8,231 nucleotides of DNA from Alphaproteobacteria bacterium. Its GTDB lineage: Bacteria > Pseudomonadota > Alphaproteobacteria > CAAGCB01 > CAG-977. Positions 1 through 5,879 of the stretch are shown here, in pieces. A program made the translations under genes and the position numbers. Under the pieces are notes generated by a model. That model saw only the letters and a program-made list of their open reading frames with translations, ran no database searches and was not told the origin of the DNA. The DNA lies in assembly GCA_021639925.1 (NCBI GenBank), contig JAJXEL010000037.1:1-8231 (forward strand), written 5' to 3'. Numbering within the stretch: position 1 is the stretch's first letter; each line of letters opens with the position of its first letter.

Positions 1-34
1 ATATAAGCCAGCGTTTTTGATTTTTCCTGTTCAT
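1..34 (-). CDS. possible nested o-spanin (Rz1-like) start, 5' fragment
   Basis: Inside the i-spanin-like gene, shifted to its +1 frame, an ATG at 34 is preceded by AGGAG with a 10-nt spacer. It opens a frame reading MNRKNQKRWLI before the window ends. A basic n-region (R3, K4, K7, R8) turning hydrophobic is how a lipoprotein signal peptide begins, and lambda Rz1 is likewise nested in the +1 frame of Rz. Only 11 residues are visible and the lipobox, if any, lies outside the window, so this is a suggestion rather than a gene call. Confidence 0.2.
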   Translation of the reverse strand, partial: MNRKNQKRWLI

Positions 35-137
35 GGTCAATTTTCTCCTGCGCTCTGCCGAATTTATACGCGAAAAAAGACAACAACGCCGCCAGCAGCG
101 CCGCAGCGACGCCGACAAATCCCATTGCGTCAGGCAT
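1..137 (-). CDS. i-spanin-like (Rz-type) membrane protein, 5' fragment
   Basis: The first 45 codons of a gene that runs off the left edge. The start ATG at 137 follows a purine-rich stretch (AAAGAAGAAA) and overlaps the end of the preceding small gene by 8 nt. After a short MPDAM N-terminus comes one hydrophobic segment (about residues 6-24, rich in Ala, Leu and Phe), then a charged polar stretch (residues 28-41, including AQEKIDHEQEK) that looks like the start of a helix or coiled coil. This N-terminal anchor plus charged helical ectodomain, placed directly after endolysin and holin-like genes, is the architecture of inner-membrane spanins, which with an outer-membrane lipoprotein disrupt the outer membrane in the last step of lysis. 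Only 45 residues are visible, so the family cannot be confirmed. Another small phage membrane protein remains possible. An in-frame ATG at 125 is a weaker alternative start. Confidence 0.5.
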   Translation of the reverse strand, partial: MPDAMGFVGVAAALLAALLSFFAYKFGRAQEKIDHEQEKSKTLAY

Positions 138-342
138 TTTCTTCTTTCGGCTGCGTCGTTTTATTTTCCTGAATCTTTGCGTTTACAATGGAAACCAGAT
201 CCAGCACTTTAATAACTTTTGCCAGGACGGCGTCGTCTTTTTGCGTCGGCGTCGCCTTTATAATAACCGATGCGGCGGCGACAACGGTGCCGAACCAAAA
301 AACGGCCTGTTCGAAAAACAAAACGATATTTTCCCAATTCAT
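130..342 (-). CDS. small one-TM protein, candidate holin/antiholin
   Basis: A 70-residue protein starting MNWENI. It has one hydrophobic segment at about residues 6-27 (rich in Phe, Val and Ala) followed by a TPTQKDDAVLAKV segment, an amphipathic helix-like part and a polar, charged C-terminus. No enzymatic motif is seen. It lies directly between the endolysin and the spanin-like gene, so a role in lysis (holin, antiholin or pinholin) is the best inference. I chose the ATG at 342 because AAAGGA sits 6 nt before it. An ATG at 357 would add MKGKN and overlap the endolysin stop as ATGA, which would allow coupled translation, but it has no good ribosome site. Whether this or the 54-aa protein upstream of the endolysin is the true holin cannot be decided from sequence alone. 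Confidence 0.7.
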   Translation of the reverse strand: MNWENIVLFFEQAVFWFGTVVAAASVIIKATPTQKDDAVLAKVIKVLDLVSIVNAKIQENKTTQPKEENA

Positions 343-353
343 ATTTTTTCCTT

Positions 354-812
354 TCATAAAAAAACGGGACGTTTCCGCCCCGCCGATTTTGTAAACAATG
401 CGGCTTCCGCTTTTCTGCGCCGTATTAACCCGCCGCAGGGACGGCCGTTGACATAGATCCAGCGCTGCAGCTGCCGGGGCACCCGGTCATAGCGGTATTC
501 GTTTAATTCTTTTAACAGCGTGGATTTTTCAAACGCCCTGATTCCAACGTTAAAAACAAAACTGACCAGAGCGTCTTTCTGATATTCCGACAGGGGAACG
601 TCAACCAGCTTTTCAACTGCCTTTTCGGCGATATCCAGATCCTGCTTTAACAATTCTTCGGCTTTGCGTTCGCAAACGCCGCAAGGATATTTTTCTTCAG
701 GCTCCAGCACATGCCCGTAACCGATCGTCCTTTTTCCAGCGACGCAGGTATATTCCAGGGGCGCGAAACCTTCAAAAGACTTTATCAATTTTACGCCTTT
801 TTCAGAAATCAT
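354..812 (-). CDS. phage endolysin, GH24 lysozyme (Cys-type catalytic triad)
   Basis: A 152-residue muramidase that would cleave the N-acetylmuramic acid to N-acetylglucosamine bond of peptidoglycan. The GH24 signature is clear: E14 in SFEG, eight residues, C23, five residues, then T29 in RTIGYGH. This is the E-x8-D/C-x5-T triad, with Cys where T4 lysozyme has Asp20. FNVG (87-90), W118 and the GGLIRRRKAEAALF stretch near the C-terminus also fit the family, and the length is usual. There is no signal peptide or N-terminal anchor, so it should accumulate in the cytoplasm and need a holin. The start at 812 gives MISEKG, the normal family N-terminus, and overlaps the stop of the 54-aa gene as ATGA. 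The frame stays open upstream to 899, but those residues are unrelated and overlap the small gene. Three further Cys (44, 47, 126) include a CGVC motif. Confidence 0.95.
   Translation of the reverse strand: MISEKGVKLIKSFEGFAPLEYTCVAGKRTIGYGHVLEPEEKYPCGVCERKAEELLKQDLDIAEKAVEKLVDVPLSEYQKDALVSFVFNVGIRAFEKSTLLKELNEYRYDRVPRQLQRWIYVNGRPCGGLIRRRKAEAALFTKSAGRKRPVFL
358..383 (-). terminator. terminator-like hairpin inside the endolysin 3' end
   Basis: On the minus strand, GGGGCG (381-376) pairs with CGTCCC (371-366) around a GAAA tetraloop, with one G-U pair. C382-G365 extends the stem, and a T at 364 can pair with G383. Seven T residues (364-358) follow, then AT. It is encoded in the last codons of the endolysin gene and ends at the next ATG, so it could act as a partial terminator or attenuator, or hide the ribosome site of the next gene. 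Confidence 0.6.
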
Positions 813-973
813 TCCGGCGCCCCCGAACGATACAAAAGCACATAAATTTTTACGCAGATATACAGCAGCGTGGCGATTCCGATCAGACAACCGACCCATT
901 CGTTAAAAATCGGCATCCAGGCCGGAGCCGTCAGGCCCGCGGAAATCGTAACGCCTTCTTTGACATTTCCCAT
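809..973 (-). CDS. small T7-type holin candidate (54 aa)
   Basis: A short gene of 54 codons plus stop. The ATG at 973 has a strong ribosome site (AAAGGAGA, about 6 nt away), and the stop overlaps the endolysin start as ATGA, so the two are probably translated together. The protein begins MGNVKEGV, has a mildly hydrophobic segment (WMPIF), then FNEW followed by one long hydrophobic stretch (about residues 27-48), and ends in the short polar tail RSGAPE. A single TM helix preceded by an NEW tripeptide resembles, from memory, the T7 gp17.5 class II holin. Position immediately before the endolysin supports a holin role, in which it would form membrane lesions that release the cytoplasmic endolysin. 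The family assignment is inference; the ORF itself is well supported by its ribosome site and overlap. Confidence 0.72.
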   Translation of the reverse strand: MGNVKEGVTISAGLTAPAWMPIFNEWVGCLIGIATLLYICVKIYVLLYRSGAPE

Positions 974-993
974 AACGATTCTCCTTTCAGGTT

Positions 994-1404
994 TTAACCG
1001 CCGAAACCGCCGAAATCCGTCAGCAAACCGACGGAATAAGAAAAGGCTTTGCTTTTTCTGTTTCTGCGTTCATTTTTAGCCTGACGGCGCAGATTGTAAG
1101 CCTGTTCTTTGGCCTGTTGCTCTTTGTCATAAACTTCTTTCGCCGTTTTTAAATCGTTATAAAGCAGGGCATCGTTAAACGATGATACGTTGATTCCGGA
1201 AGCCCCGGCTTTGGCAACGGCCTCTCCTCTTTCTTCGTCGTTTTCGCGTTTCAGCTTCTGCGTTTCATCACGGTTCTGCCTGATTACATTGTCCGCCTGC
1301 CAGTAATAATCTTTTTCGGCGTCTTTGGAATCCTGCCATTCCTTTAATAAATTAAACGTGTTTTTCGCACTGCTCATCACTGTTGAAAAAGCTGTTTTGC
1401 TCAT
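994..1404 (-). CDS. candidate T7 gp14-like internal virion (core) protein
   Basis: A 136-residue, mostly helical-looking, highly charged protein, with AAGGAGA placed well before its ATG. Residues about 26-63 and 87-120 are rich in K, R, E, Q and D. Between them is AGASGINVSS (66-75), matching the A-x-SGI-V-S-type turn that I recall from gp14-type virion proteins. The C-terminus turns hydrophobic and glycine-rich (GLLTDFGGFGG). It directly follows the nozzle gene, where T7-like phages carry gene 14. In T7, gp14 is ejected with gp15 and gp16 and lies in the outer membrane as part of the DNA-ejection channel. At 136 aa it is shorter than T7 gp14 (about 196 aa). The identification rests on position, composition and one motif, so another minor structural protein is possible. 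Confidence 0.6.
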   Translation of the reverse strand: MSKTAFSTVMSSAKNTFNLLKEWQDSKDAEKDYYWQADNVIRQNRDETQKLKRENDEERGEAVAKAGASGINVSSFNDALLYNDLKTAKEVYDKEQQAKEQAYNLRRQAKNERRNRKSKAFSYSVGLLTDFGGFGG

Positions 1405-1416
1405 TTTAAAATCTCC

Positions 1417-3420
1417 TTATATTCTATTTGTTGAAACCAACGGGAAAATGCCCAAAACCGTCAAAGGCAAAGGCTGGTCCTGTTCAATGCGGATATCGGA
1501 AAGACGTTCCCATTGCGCGCAGAACGAAACTTTTTTATCGCCGGAAAACAATGCCGGCGGCGCATTCATCAGATCGCTGGAACTGCGGAAACTTTGCCTT
1601 TCGACATGCTTTGACGAACCGATTGAAAATCCCAACGTTTTGTAAAGACGCAGCAATAAACCGGAAATACGTTTGGTTGCCCCTTCGGATATGCCGTCGT
1701 GTCCGATACCGACCAAAGGCATTGTTTGCAAAACCGATGTAAAAGGCAGTCCCGCATGGACGATACAAGCCGGCGTATCCAGGTCAATCGCGCCGTTTTG
1801 AACGACTTTTTCCGTTTGAACGGCTCCGTCGGCCAAAACAGCGACAGTTTCGCCTTCCAGATGGTCCAATCCCGAAACCCGCGAAACTTTTTCCCCGTGA
1901 TACGACAATCCGCTGTCAACAAAGAAACATTCTTCGGATCCTTCGGCATTTTCTTCAATTCCCGCTTCCATCACTTCGATATAACGCTTTGTTTCCCCAT
2001 TAATCAGGCGGCGAACCAATAAAAACAATTCGTCATGCCCTCCGTTTTCCGACGGCAGCGTGGCAATGCTTTCGATATAGCCGCCGGATAATTCATGAGA
2101 ATGCCACGCTTCGACAGATTCCGCGGCTTCATACGTCAGCCCGGCCAAAGCGCCGTTTTTCAACGCGCACCAGACAACCGGCACAGGTTCCTGCTGCAAC
2201 GCCATTTCCTTTATGCCGCTGTATGTCATATGCGGCGCCAACGTCGTCAAATCTCTGGCGATATATCCGTCGGAATTGCTGTCGTACATAAAGGCGCGCA
2301 ACTTTCTGCCGTAATGCTGAACAAACAAAGTCGTGTTTCCGACTTTAATCGGCGCCGCCGCTTCACTGCCGTAAGTCGAATGACGCTGCGCTTTGACACT
2401 CATCGGAATAGTTCCTTCGCCGCCGACGGTTTCCAAAGTAAAATCGGCTCCGACCGTTCCGATCGCCAAAACGCGCCCCGAAGACAACCAGCAAACGTCG
2501 TTAATCTGATCCGACGACAATTCATAACCATACCCGTACTGCGACGTAACGGCCGCGCTTGCCGAAGTCGGGGAAAAGAATTCATATTGTCCGGTTTTTG
2601 ATCCGTAAATCCCGTTTCCTTTTCCCAAAATCAGCCTTTGTTCGAAAAACGTAACGACGGCCGGATACCCTGTTGTCGCCGAAAAAACACCCAGACGCCA
2701 TGATTTGGACGCCGTCGTGTTTAAAAAGGGCAGATCGTCAAATACGGTCGCGCTGACACTGCGCGCGCTGGTAAATCCCGTAATTTTCGCCGCGCCCCAC
2801 TGAACATTCGGATTATTCGGCTGCATAATCCGCACATGCCGGCCGACGTCGGTCGCCGCGAAAACGTCGCCGGAAGCCGTAATGGTAATATTTCCCGTTG
2901 TTGCGGAAGGCGTTAACGTAATATCCCCCGTATGCACCGGCAAATAAGGACCGTCCGTCATCTGAACTTCCGCCGTCCGCCAATCGGTCTGGGAATAACG
3001 CGTAATCGTTCTTAACGGAAAAGACGGATGAGCGATATAAACGACGTCTCCGGACTGGGAAAAATATAAATTATCCAGATCGTCCTGCGTATACGGCACG
3101 CTGATTTCTATCGGCGCGCCGTTTGTGTCGACGATCGGCTGGCGATGATAAAAAACGCGTACGTATTGATTGCCGAATTCCAACAGATAAGACTGTGTCG
3201 CAGAAAATTGAAAAGAAAACAGCCGGGATTTTTTGTCGTGGTATTTGGCTGCTGCGACAAAACGCGTTCCCCCGCGTCTGGAAACGGGTCCCTGTACGGA
3301 CGGAATAAAATTTTTTAAAATTTTGCAGGCGCCTTTGTATTCTTCGGTGTCAATGCGCCCGCTCATTAATTCGGAAATTTCACCGACGTTAAATCTGACT
3401 AAAGCTGCGGCATTTGACAT
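1417..3420 (-). CDS. tail tubular protein B / nozzle protein (T7 gp12-like)
   Basis: A 667-residue structural protein. The N-terminus carries the hallmark of phage nozzle (tail tubular B) proteins: LVRFNVGEISELMSGRID (7-24), then the Lys/Asn-Pro-Gly-Arg-rich stretch NFIPSVQGPVSRRGGTRFVA (37-56), then YLLEFGNQYVRVF (78-90). The remainder is beta-rich in appearance with many short Thr, Ser and Gly segments, as expected for a propeller and barrel nozzle. In T7, six copies of gp12 form the distal tail tube under the adaptor. I place the start at 3420 (MSNAAAL) because GGAGG lies about 10 nt upstream and the start overlaps the adaptor stop as TAATG. An in-frame ATG at 3441 would add seven unconserved residues. 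It is somewhat shorter than T7 gp12 (about 794 aa). The stop lies inside the ribosome site region of the next gene. Confidence 0.9.
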   Translation of the reverse strand: MSNAAALVRFNVGEISELMSGRIDTEEYKGACKILKNFIPSVQGPVSRRGGTRFVAAAKYHDKKSRLFSFQFSATQSYLLEFGNQYVRVFYHRQPIVDTNGAPIEISVPYTQDDLDNLYFSQSGDVVYIAHPSFPLRTITRYSQTDWRTAEVQMTDGPYLPVHTGDITLTPSATTGNITITASGDVFAATDVGRHVRIMQPNNPNVQWGAAKITGFTSARSVSATVFDDLPFLNTTASKSWRLGVFSATTGYPAVVTFFEQRLILGKGNGIYGSKTGQYEFFSPTSASAAVTSQYGYGYELSSDQINDVCWLSSGRVLAIGTVGADFTLETVGGEGTIPMSVKAQRHSTYGSEAAAPIKVGNTTLFVQHYGRKLRAFMYDSNSDGYIARDLTTLAPHMTYSGIKEMALQQEPVPVVWCALKNGALAGLTYEAAESVEAWHSHELSGGYIESIATLPSENGGHDELFLLVRRLINGETKRYIEVMEAGIEENAEGSEECFFVDSGLSYHGEKVSRVSGLDHLEGETVAVLADGAVQTEKVVQNGAIDLDTPACIVHAGLPFTSVLQTMPLVGIGHDGISEGATKRISGLLLRLYKTLGFSIGSSKHVERQSFRSSSDLMNAPPALFSGDKKVSFCAQWERLSDIRIEQDQPLPLTVLGIFPLVSTNRI

Positions 3421-3977
3421 TATATTCTGGCCTCCAGCCACCCTTGAGGCGCATAAATATCCTGAATTCCTTCCATTGCCGATGCCGTTTTGGCCTGTTG
3501 AACAAACTGTTGGTATTCTTTTGTCAGATTTTCTTTCAAAGAAACCGACGCCGTCAAAGGAACGGCCAGCTCTGCCGCCAGACGCAGCGAAAGCGCTTCG
3601 ACAAACATAGGATCAAACTGCGCCGTATCTTCGATCCTGGAAATACCGATAAAAGCAAATACATTCTGATCAGCCAGAATATATCGTCCTTCCACCTGAT
3701 AACGTTGCTGTTCCCGTGTTTTCCAAACGCGCAGACAATCGGACGGCACAACAAACTGATAATCGTATCCGAACAAAGGTTTTTCTTTTAACGGCGCCAA
3801 AATATAACGCTTCAAAGCAAATCGCCACGGATAAGACCTGAGAACAAAATCGCGCGTATCGTCATATAAAGCTTTGCAATACCGGGCGGGCTTCGTTTCA
3901 TCGTCCAAAGACATAATAATCAATTCGTCGCCTATTTTGGACAACGCCCGGTTACAAACGGAAACAATGGAAGTCAT
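3420..3977 (-). CDS. tail tubular protein A / head-tail adaptor (T7 gp11-like)
   Basis: A 185-residue protein with the conserved features of the gp11 adaptor family: CNRALSKIG (8-16), a Y-x-x-x-R-D-x-x-L stretch leading to SYPWRFALKR (48-57), and YDYQFVVPSDCLRVW (71-85). The family's typical order (short N-terminal helix with L-x-x-I-G, YPW-x-FA, Y-x-x-P-x-DCLRV) is intact and the length is close to T7 gp11 (about 196 aa). In T7, a ring of twelve gp11 joins the portal to the gp12 nozzle. The ATG at 3977 is preceded by AAGGAG at 6 nt. It is the first gene after the hairpin that follows the capsid gene and is coupled by a TAATG overlap to the nozzle gene, its structural partner. Confidence 0.9.
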   Translation of the reverse strand: MTSIVSVCNRALSKIGDELIIMSLDDETKPARYCKALYDDTRDFVLRSYPWRFALKRYILAPLKEKPLFGYDYQFVVPSDCLRVWKTREQQRYQVEGRYILADQNVFAFIGISRIEDTAQFDPMFVEALSLRLAAELAVPLTASVSLKENLTKEYQQFVQQAKTASAMEGIQDIYAPQGWLEARI

Positions 3978-4003
3978 TTCTTTCTCCTTAAGGAAAACAA
4001 GAT

Positions 4004-4036
4004 AAAAAAAGCGGCAGAAATATTTCTGCCGCTTTT
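4004..4036 (-). terminator. strong terminator between capsid and adaptor genes
   Basis: A perfect inverted repeat: 4007-4020 pairs with 4023-4036, including GCGGCAG/CTGCCGC. On the minus strand seven T residues (4010-4004) follow, then AT. The flanking A and T runs mean it could act in both directions. It lies 10 nt beyond the capsid stop, the same place as the T7 late terminator T-phi, and would reduce but probably not abolish expression of the tail genes. Confidence 0.85.
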
Positions 4037-4046
4037 AAAAACAGAT

Positions 4047-4952
4047 TTATTCTTTACAGTTAATCTGAACGACCAGTTCTTCCTGCATACGCACGGCGCC
4101 GATCGACATTTCATAATAAACCTGCGTTGCGAAACACTTGTCGTCGCGTTCCGTAATTTTGCCGACAATATCCTGCCCGATCCCCAGCTTGATGCCGTCA
4201 GACTGAAAAGCGAAACAAGAACGCCCGATCACCGCCGGCGTTTCTGCCGTTGACATAACGTCCGGCAAAATCAAATCGCCGTCGCTGTTTTTCGCATTCA
4301 GCTGAACGAACTTAAATCCCATAAAGGTATCCAGTTCGCCGCGGACCAAAGCTTTGGCGGACGCATAATCGGCCGAAGTAACTTTTGTTTCGCTCAGCAA
4401 ATCGTCCAACTGCTGCGCGGACAAAACAATCACACGGCCTTCGCTGGGGGCGTCGCATTTATCAAACATGCGCTTGACTTCGCGCAGCTTGTCAAACGTA
4501 AATTTCGACGCGCAGGCCGAATCGATGACCTGCGTTGACGGCAAAGTAACAGCCGTCGCCCCGGTTTCCCCCGTATAAGCCGTTCCCAAAGCCGCCGTTA
4601 CAATCGCTTCGTCAATGGCGCGTCCCATGGCCCATGCGGCGGCATTGGCATAATCGCTTGTCGGGTCAATCAACATTCTGACCTTGTCGTCATTATCGAT
4701 CAAATCAGCCCAATGATACGTATCCAGCTTTAAACTGCGGCGTTTATGCAGCGTGTCGGACTGCGGCGTATTTGCGTGGCGCGTTGTTTTTTTCACGGCG
4801 GCCACCTGGCCGATCTGGTCGATAAACATGTTTTTGCCGCGTACGGATTCAAAACCGACCAAATCGCGCAGCTTGGATCCCTTCTGCTGAACCAGCGCCT
4901 GAATATTGGAACTGTACTGGTTGACAAACGACGTTGAAATTTGTGTGCTCAT
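4047..4952 (-). CDS. major capsid protein
   Basis: A 301-residue protein of the phage capsid family found in T7-like podoviruses of proteobacteria (HK97-fold group, distinct in sequence from T7 gp10). Its core motifs are very clear: a TRHANTPQSDTLHKRRSLKL stretch (57-76), WADLIDNDDKVRMLIDPTS (81-99), AMGRAIDEAI (108-117) and GTAYTGETGA (123-132). It forms the icosahedral shell and would interact with the scaffold encoded just upstream. I use the ATG at 4952 (MSTQIST) because GAGG sits 5 nt before it. An upstream in-frame ATG at 4967 would put MKEEN in front, where the AAAGAGG itself is the ribosome site. The gene stands alone between two hairpins rather than overlapping its neighbours, which fits separate, high-level expression of the most abundant virion protein. 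Confidence 0.95.
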   Translation of the reverse strand: MSTQISTSFVNQYSSNIQALVQQKGSKLRDLVGFESVRGKNMFIDQIGQVAAVKKTTRHANTPQSDTLHKRRSLKLDTYHWADLIDNDDKVRMLIDPTSDYANAAAWAMGRAIDEAIVTAALGTAYTGETGATAVTLPSTQVIDSACASKFTFDKLREVKRMFDKCDAPSEGRVIVLSAQQLDDLLSETKVTSADYASAKALVRGELDTFMGFKFVQLNAKNSDGDLILPDVMSTAETPAVIGRSCFAFQSDGIKLGIGQDIVGKITERDDKCFATQVYYEMSIGAVRMQEELVVQINCKE

Positions 4953-4978
4953 ATTTTCCTCTTTCATTATTTGAATAT

Positions 4979-5004
4979 AAAAAAAGCCCCGTTGGAAACG
5001 GAGC
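4979..5004 (-). terminator. hairpin with T-run between scaffold and capsid genes
   Basis: On the minus strand GCTCCGTT (5004-4997) pairs with AACGGGGC (4993-4986) across a 3-nt loop, with one G-U pair, followed by seven T residues (4985-4979) and AT. It lies 26 nt after the scaffold stop and 27 nt before the chosen capsid start. It looks like an intrinsic terminator, yet no promoter fits in the gap before the capsid gene, so leaky termination or RNA processing/5'-end stabilisation are alternatives. Confidence 0.75.
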
Positions 5005-5029
5005 GCCCGGATTCGTTTTCAAAAGACGG

Positions 5030-5596
5030 TTATTCTTCGCCGAACAAACGTTTTCTTAAACGATACACCTGCTGAACAGTTGTTTCATGTTCGGGGTGCC
5101 TGGCCTGCATATAGGCGGGGACAGCCATCAGTCTGGCAATTTCCGCCTTGATTTTTTCTTCCGAAGACAGAACGGACGATTTTTCCCCGATCAATCCCCG
5201 GTCTTCGCCGGCGGCATCGGCCAGCTTGATCAGAAAAGCGATAATTTCCCGGCAGTTTCCGATACCGCTGTTTTTCAAAAAGTCCGCCATTTCTTCCCCG
5301 CCGTATTTCCGGATCAGATTCTGCGCGGCTTTTTGCTTGGCTTCAAAATCGCGTCCGTAAACACTGCGCAGCTGGTTTTCGGTTTCGTTACAATATTCCC
5401 GGGCTTTTACATTTAAATCGCCGACGAACCGCAAAGCCCCTTCGACAATCCAATCCCAGATCCCCTGCGCCTGTTCTTCGGACAAACGCAGTTCTTCGGC
5501 CAGACTTTTAAATTCCTCAAAAGCCTCTTCATCAATAATTTCATCAATCGTTGCGTCGGAAATATTTTCCTGCGGCATGGGTAAATTATGATTCAT
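5030..5596 (-). CDS. capsid scaffolding protein (T7 gp9-like role)
   Basis: A 188-residue acidic, helical protein. An acidic N-terminal part (residues 12-47, DATIDEIIDEEAFEEF and onward) is followed by LRSVYGRDFEAKQKAAQNLI (76-95), LKNSGIGNCREIIAFLIKLA (107-126) and a C-terminal IARLMAVPAYMQARHPEH (153-170) ending in a basic helix VYRLRKRLFG (177-186). The L-x-x-x-[WY]G-x-DF, SGIGN and M-x-x-PAYM-x-x-x-HPEH order is typical of podovirus scaffolds, whose basic C-terminal helix binds the capsid protein. It lies directly upstream of the capsid gene, as expected. The start at 5596 is chosen for AAAGGAA about 7 nt upstream. The frame stays open to 5647, but those residues are unlikely to be translated. 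It is shorter than T7 gp9 (about 300 aa). The start overlaps the end of the Bbp19-like gene by 11 nt. Confidence 0.82.
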   Translation of the reverse strand: MNHNLPMPQENISDATIDEIIDEEAFEEFKSLAEELRLSEEQAQGIWDWIVEGALRFVGDLNVKAREYCNETENQLRSVYGRDFEAKQKAAQNLIRKYGGEEMADFLKNSGIGNCREIIAFLIKLADAAGEDRGLIGEKSSVLSSEEKIKAEIARLMAVPAYMQARHPEHETTVQQVYRLRKRLFGEE

Positions 5597-5879
5597 TTTT
5601 ATTCCTTTCAGTTTCTTGCAATAACGCGACAAGCTTTCGCTCATCACAGGCGGACATTTTAATAATGTCCAGAAAAGCTGCCCGCTTTCCGTCGTAAAAA
5701 GCGCTTGCGGCGGAAAACCCGTTAGGATTTGACACGTCCGTTACCGGCGACAGCATATGACATTTATCGGCCAGATCTCGTAAAACGGCCTGCCCGTTTT
5801 CAGATAAAAACACAGCTTTGTAAGCCTGAACCAGCTCCAGCGCTTTGCTAATTTTTTTCTTTTTAAGATTCTCCGTCAT
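5586..5879 (-). CDS. Bbp19-like phage protein
   Basis: A 97-residue protein resembling the Bbp19-like family of small phage proteins encoded beside portal genes. The visible signature is YKAVFLSENGQAVLRDLADK (20-39), a variable middle with NPNGF (51-55), then FYDGKRAAFLDIIKM (61-75), matching the family pattern of F-x-s-x-x-G-x-VL-x-DL followed by x-x-x-GRR-x-x-x-x-I. The family's biochemical function is not established to my knowledge; a head-assembly role is inferred from its place between portal and scaffold. I place the start at 5879 (MTENLKKKK), with AGGAG about 10 nt upstream, inside the last codons of the portal gene (17-nt overlap). The frame stays open to 5963, but that part lies wholly within the portal gene. 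Its end overlaps the scaffold start by 11 nt, so translation is probably coupled on both sides. Confidence 0.75.
   Translation of the reverse strand: MTENLKKKKISKALELVQAYKAVFLSENGQAVLRDLADKCHMLSPVTDVSNPNGFSAASAFYDGKRAAFLDIIKMSACDERKLVALLQETERNKNES

Noticed and set aside
85..115. GC-rich repetitive-looking stretch of GCC/GCAG units
   Set aside because: It is the Ala/Leu codon run of the spanin-like membrane segment, not a separate repeat.
813..899. N-terminal extension of the endolysin from the ATG at 899
   Set aside because: It would overlap the 54-aa gene, adds unrelated residues before the conserved MISEKG start, and the ATGA overlap at 812 explains the start better.
1535..1958. Minus-strand frames overlapping the nozzle gene (77 and 129 codons)
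   Set aside because: Same strand but a different frame within a well-supported gene; composition is basic and unlike a real protein, and no convincing ribosome site decides a start.
2095..2601. Plus-strand open frame of 168 codons
   Set aside because: Antisense to the nozzle gene, Arg-rich, with no motif; a shadow.
4020..4050. Possible small RNA or attachment site formed by the perfect inverted repeat after the capsid gene
   Set aside because: The stem plus seven-T tail is fully explained as an intrinsic terminator and nothing suggests recombination here.
5597..5647. Upstream extension of the scaffold gene
   Set aside because: The extra 17 residues overlap the Bbp19-like gene, whereas the ATG at 5596 has a good ribosome site.
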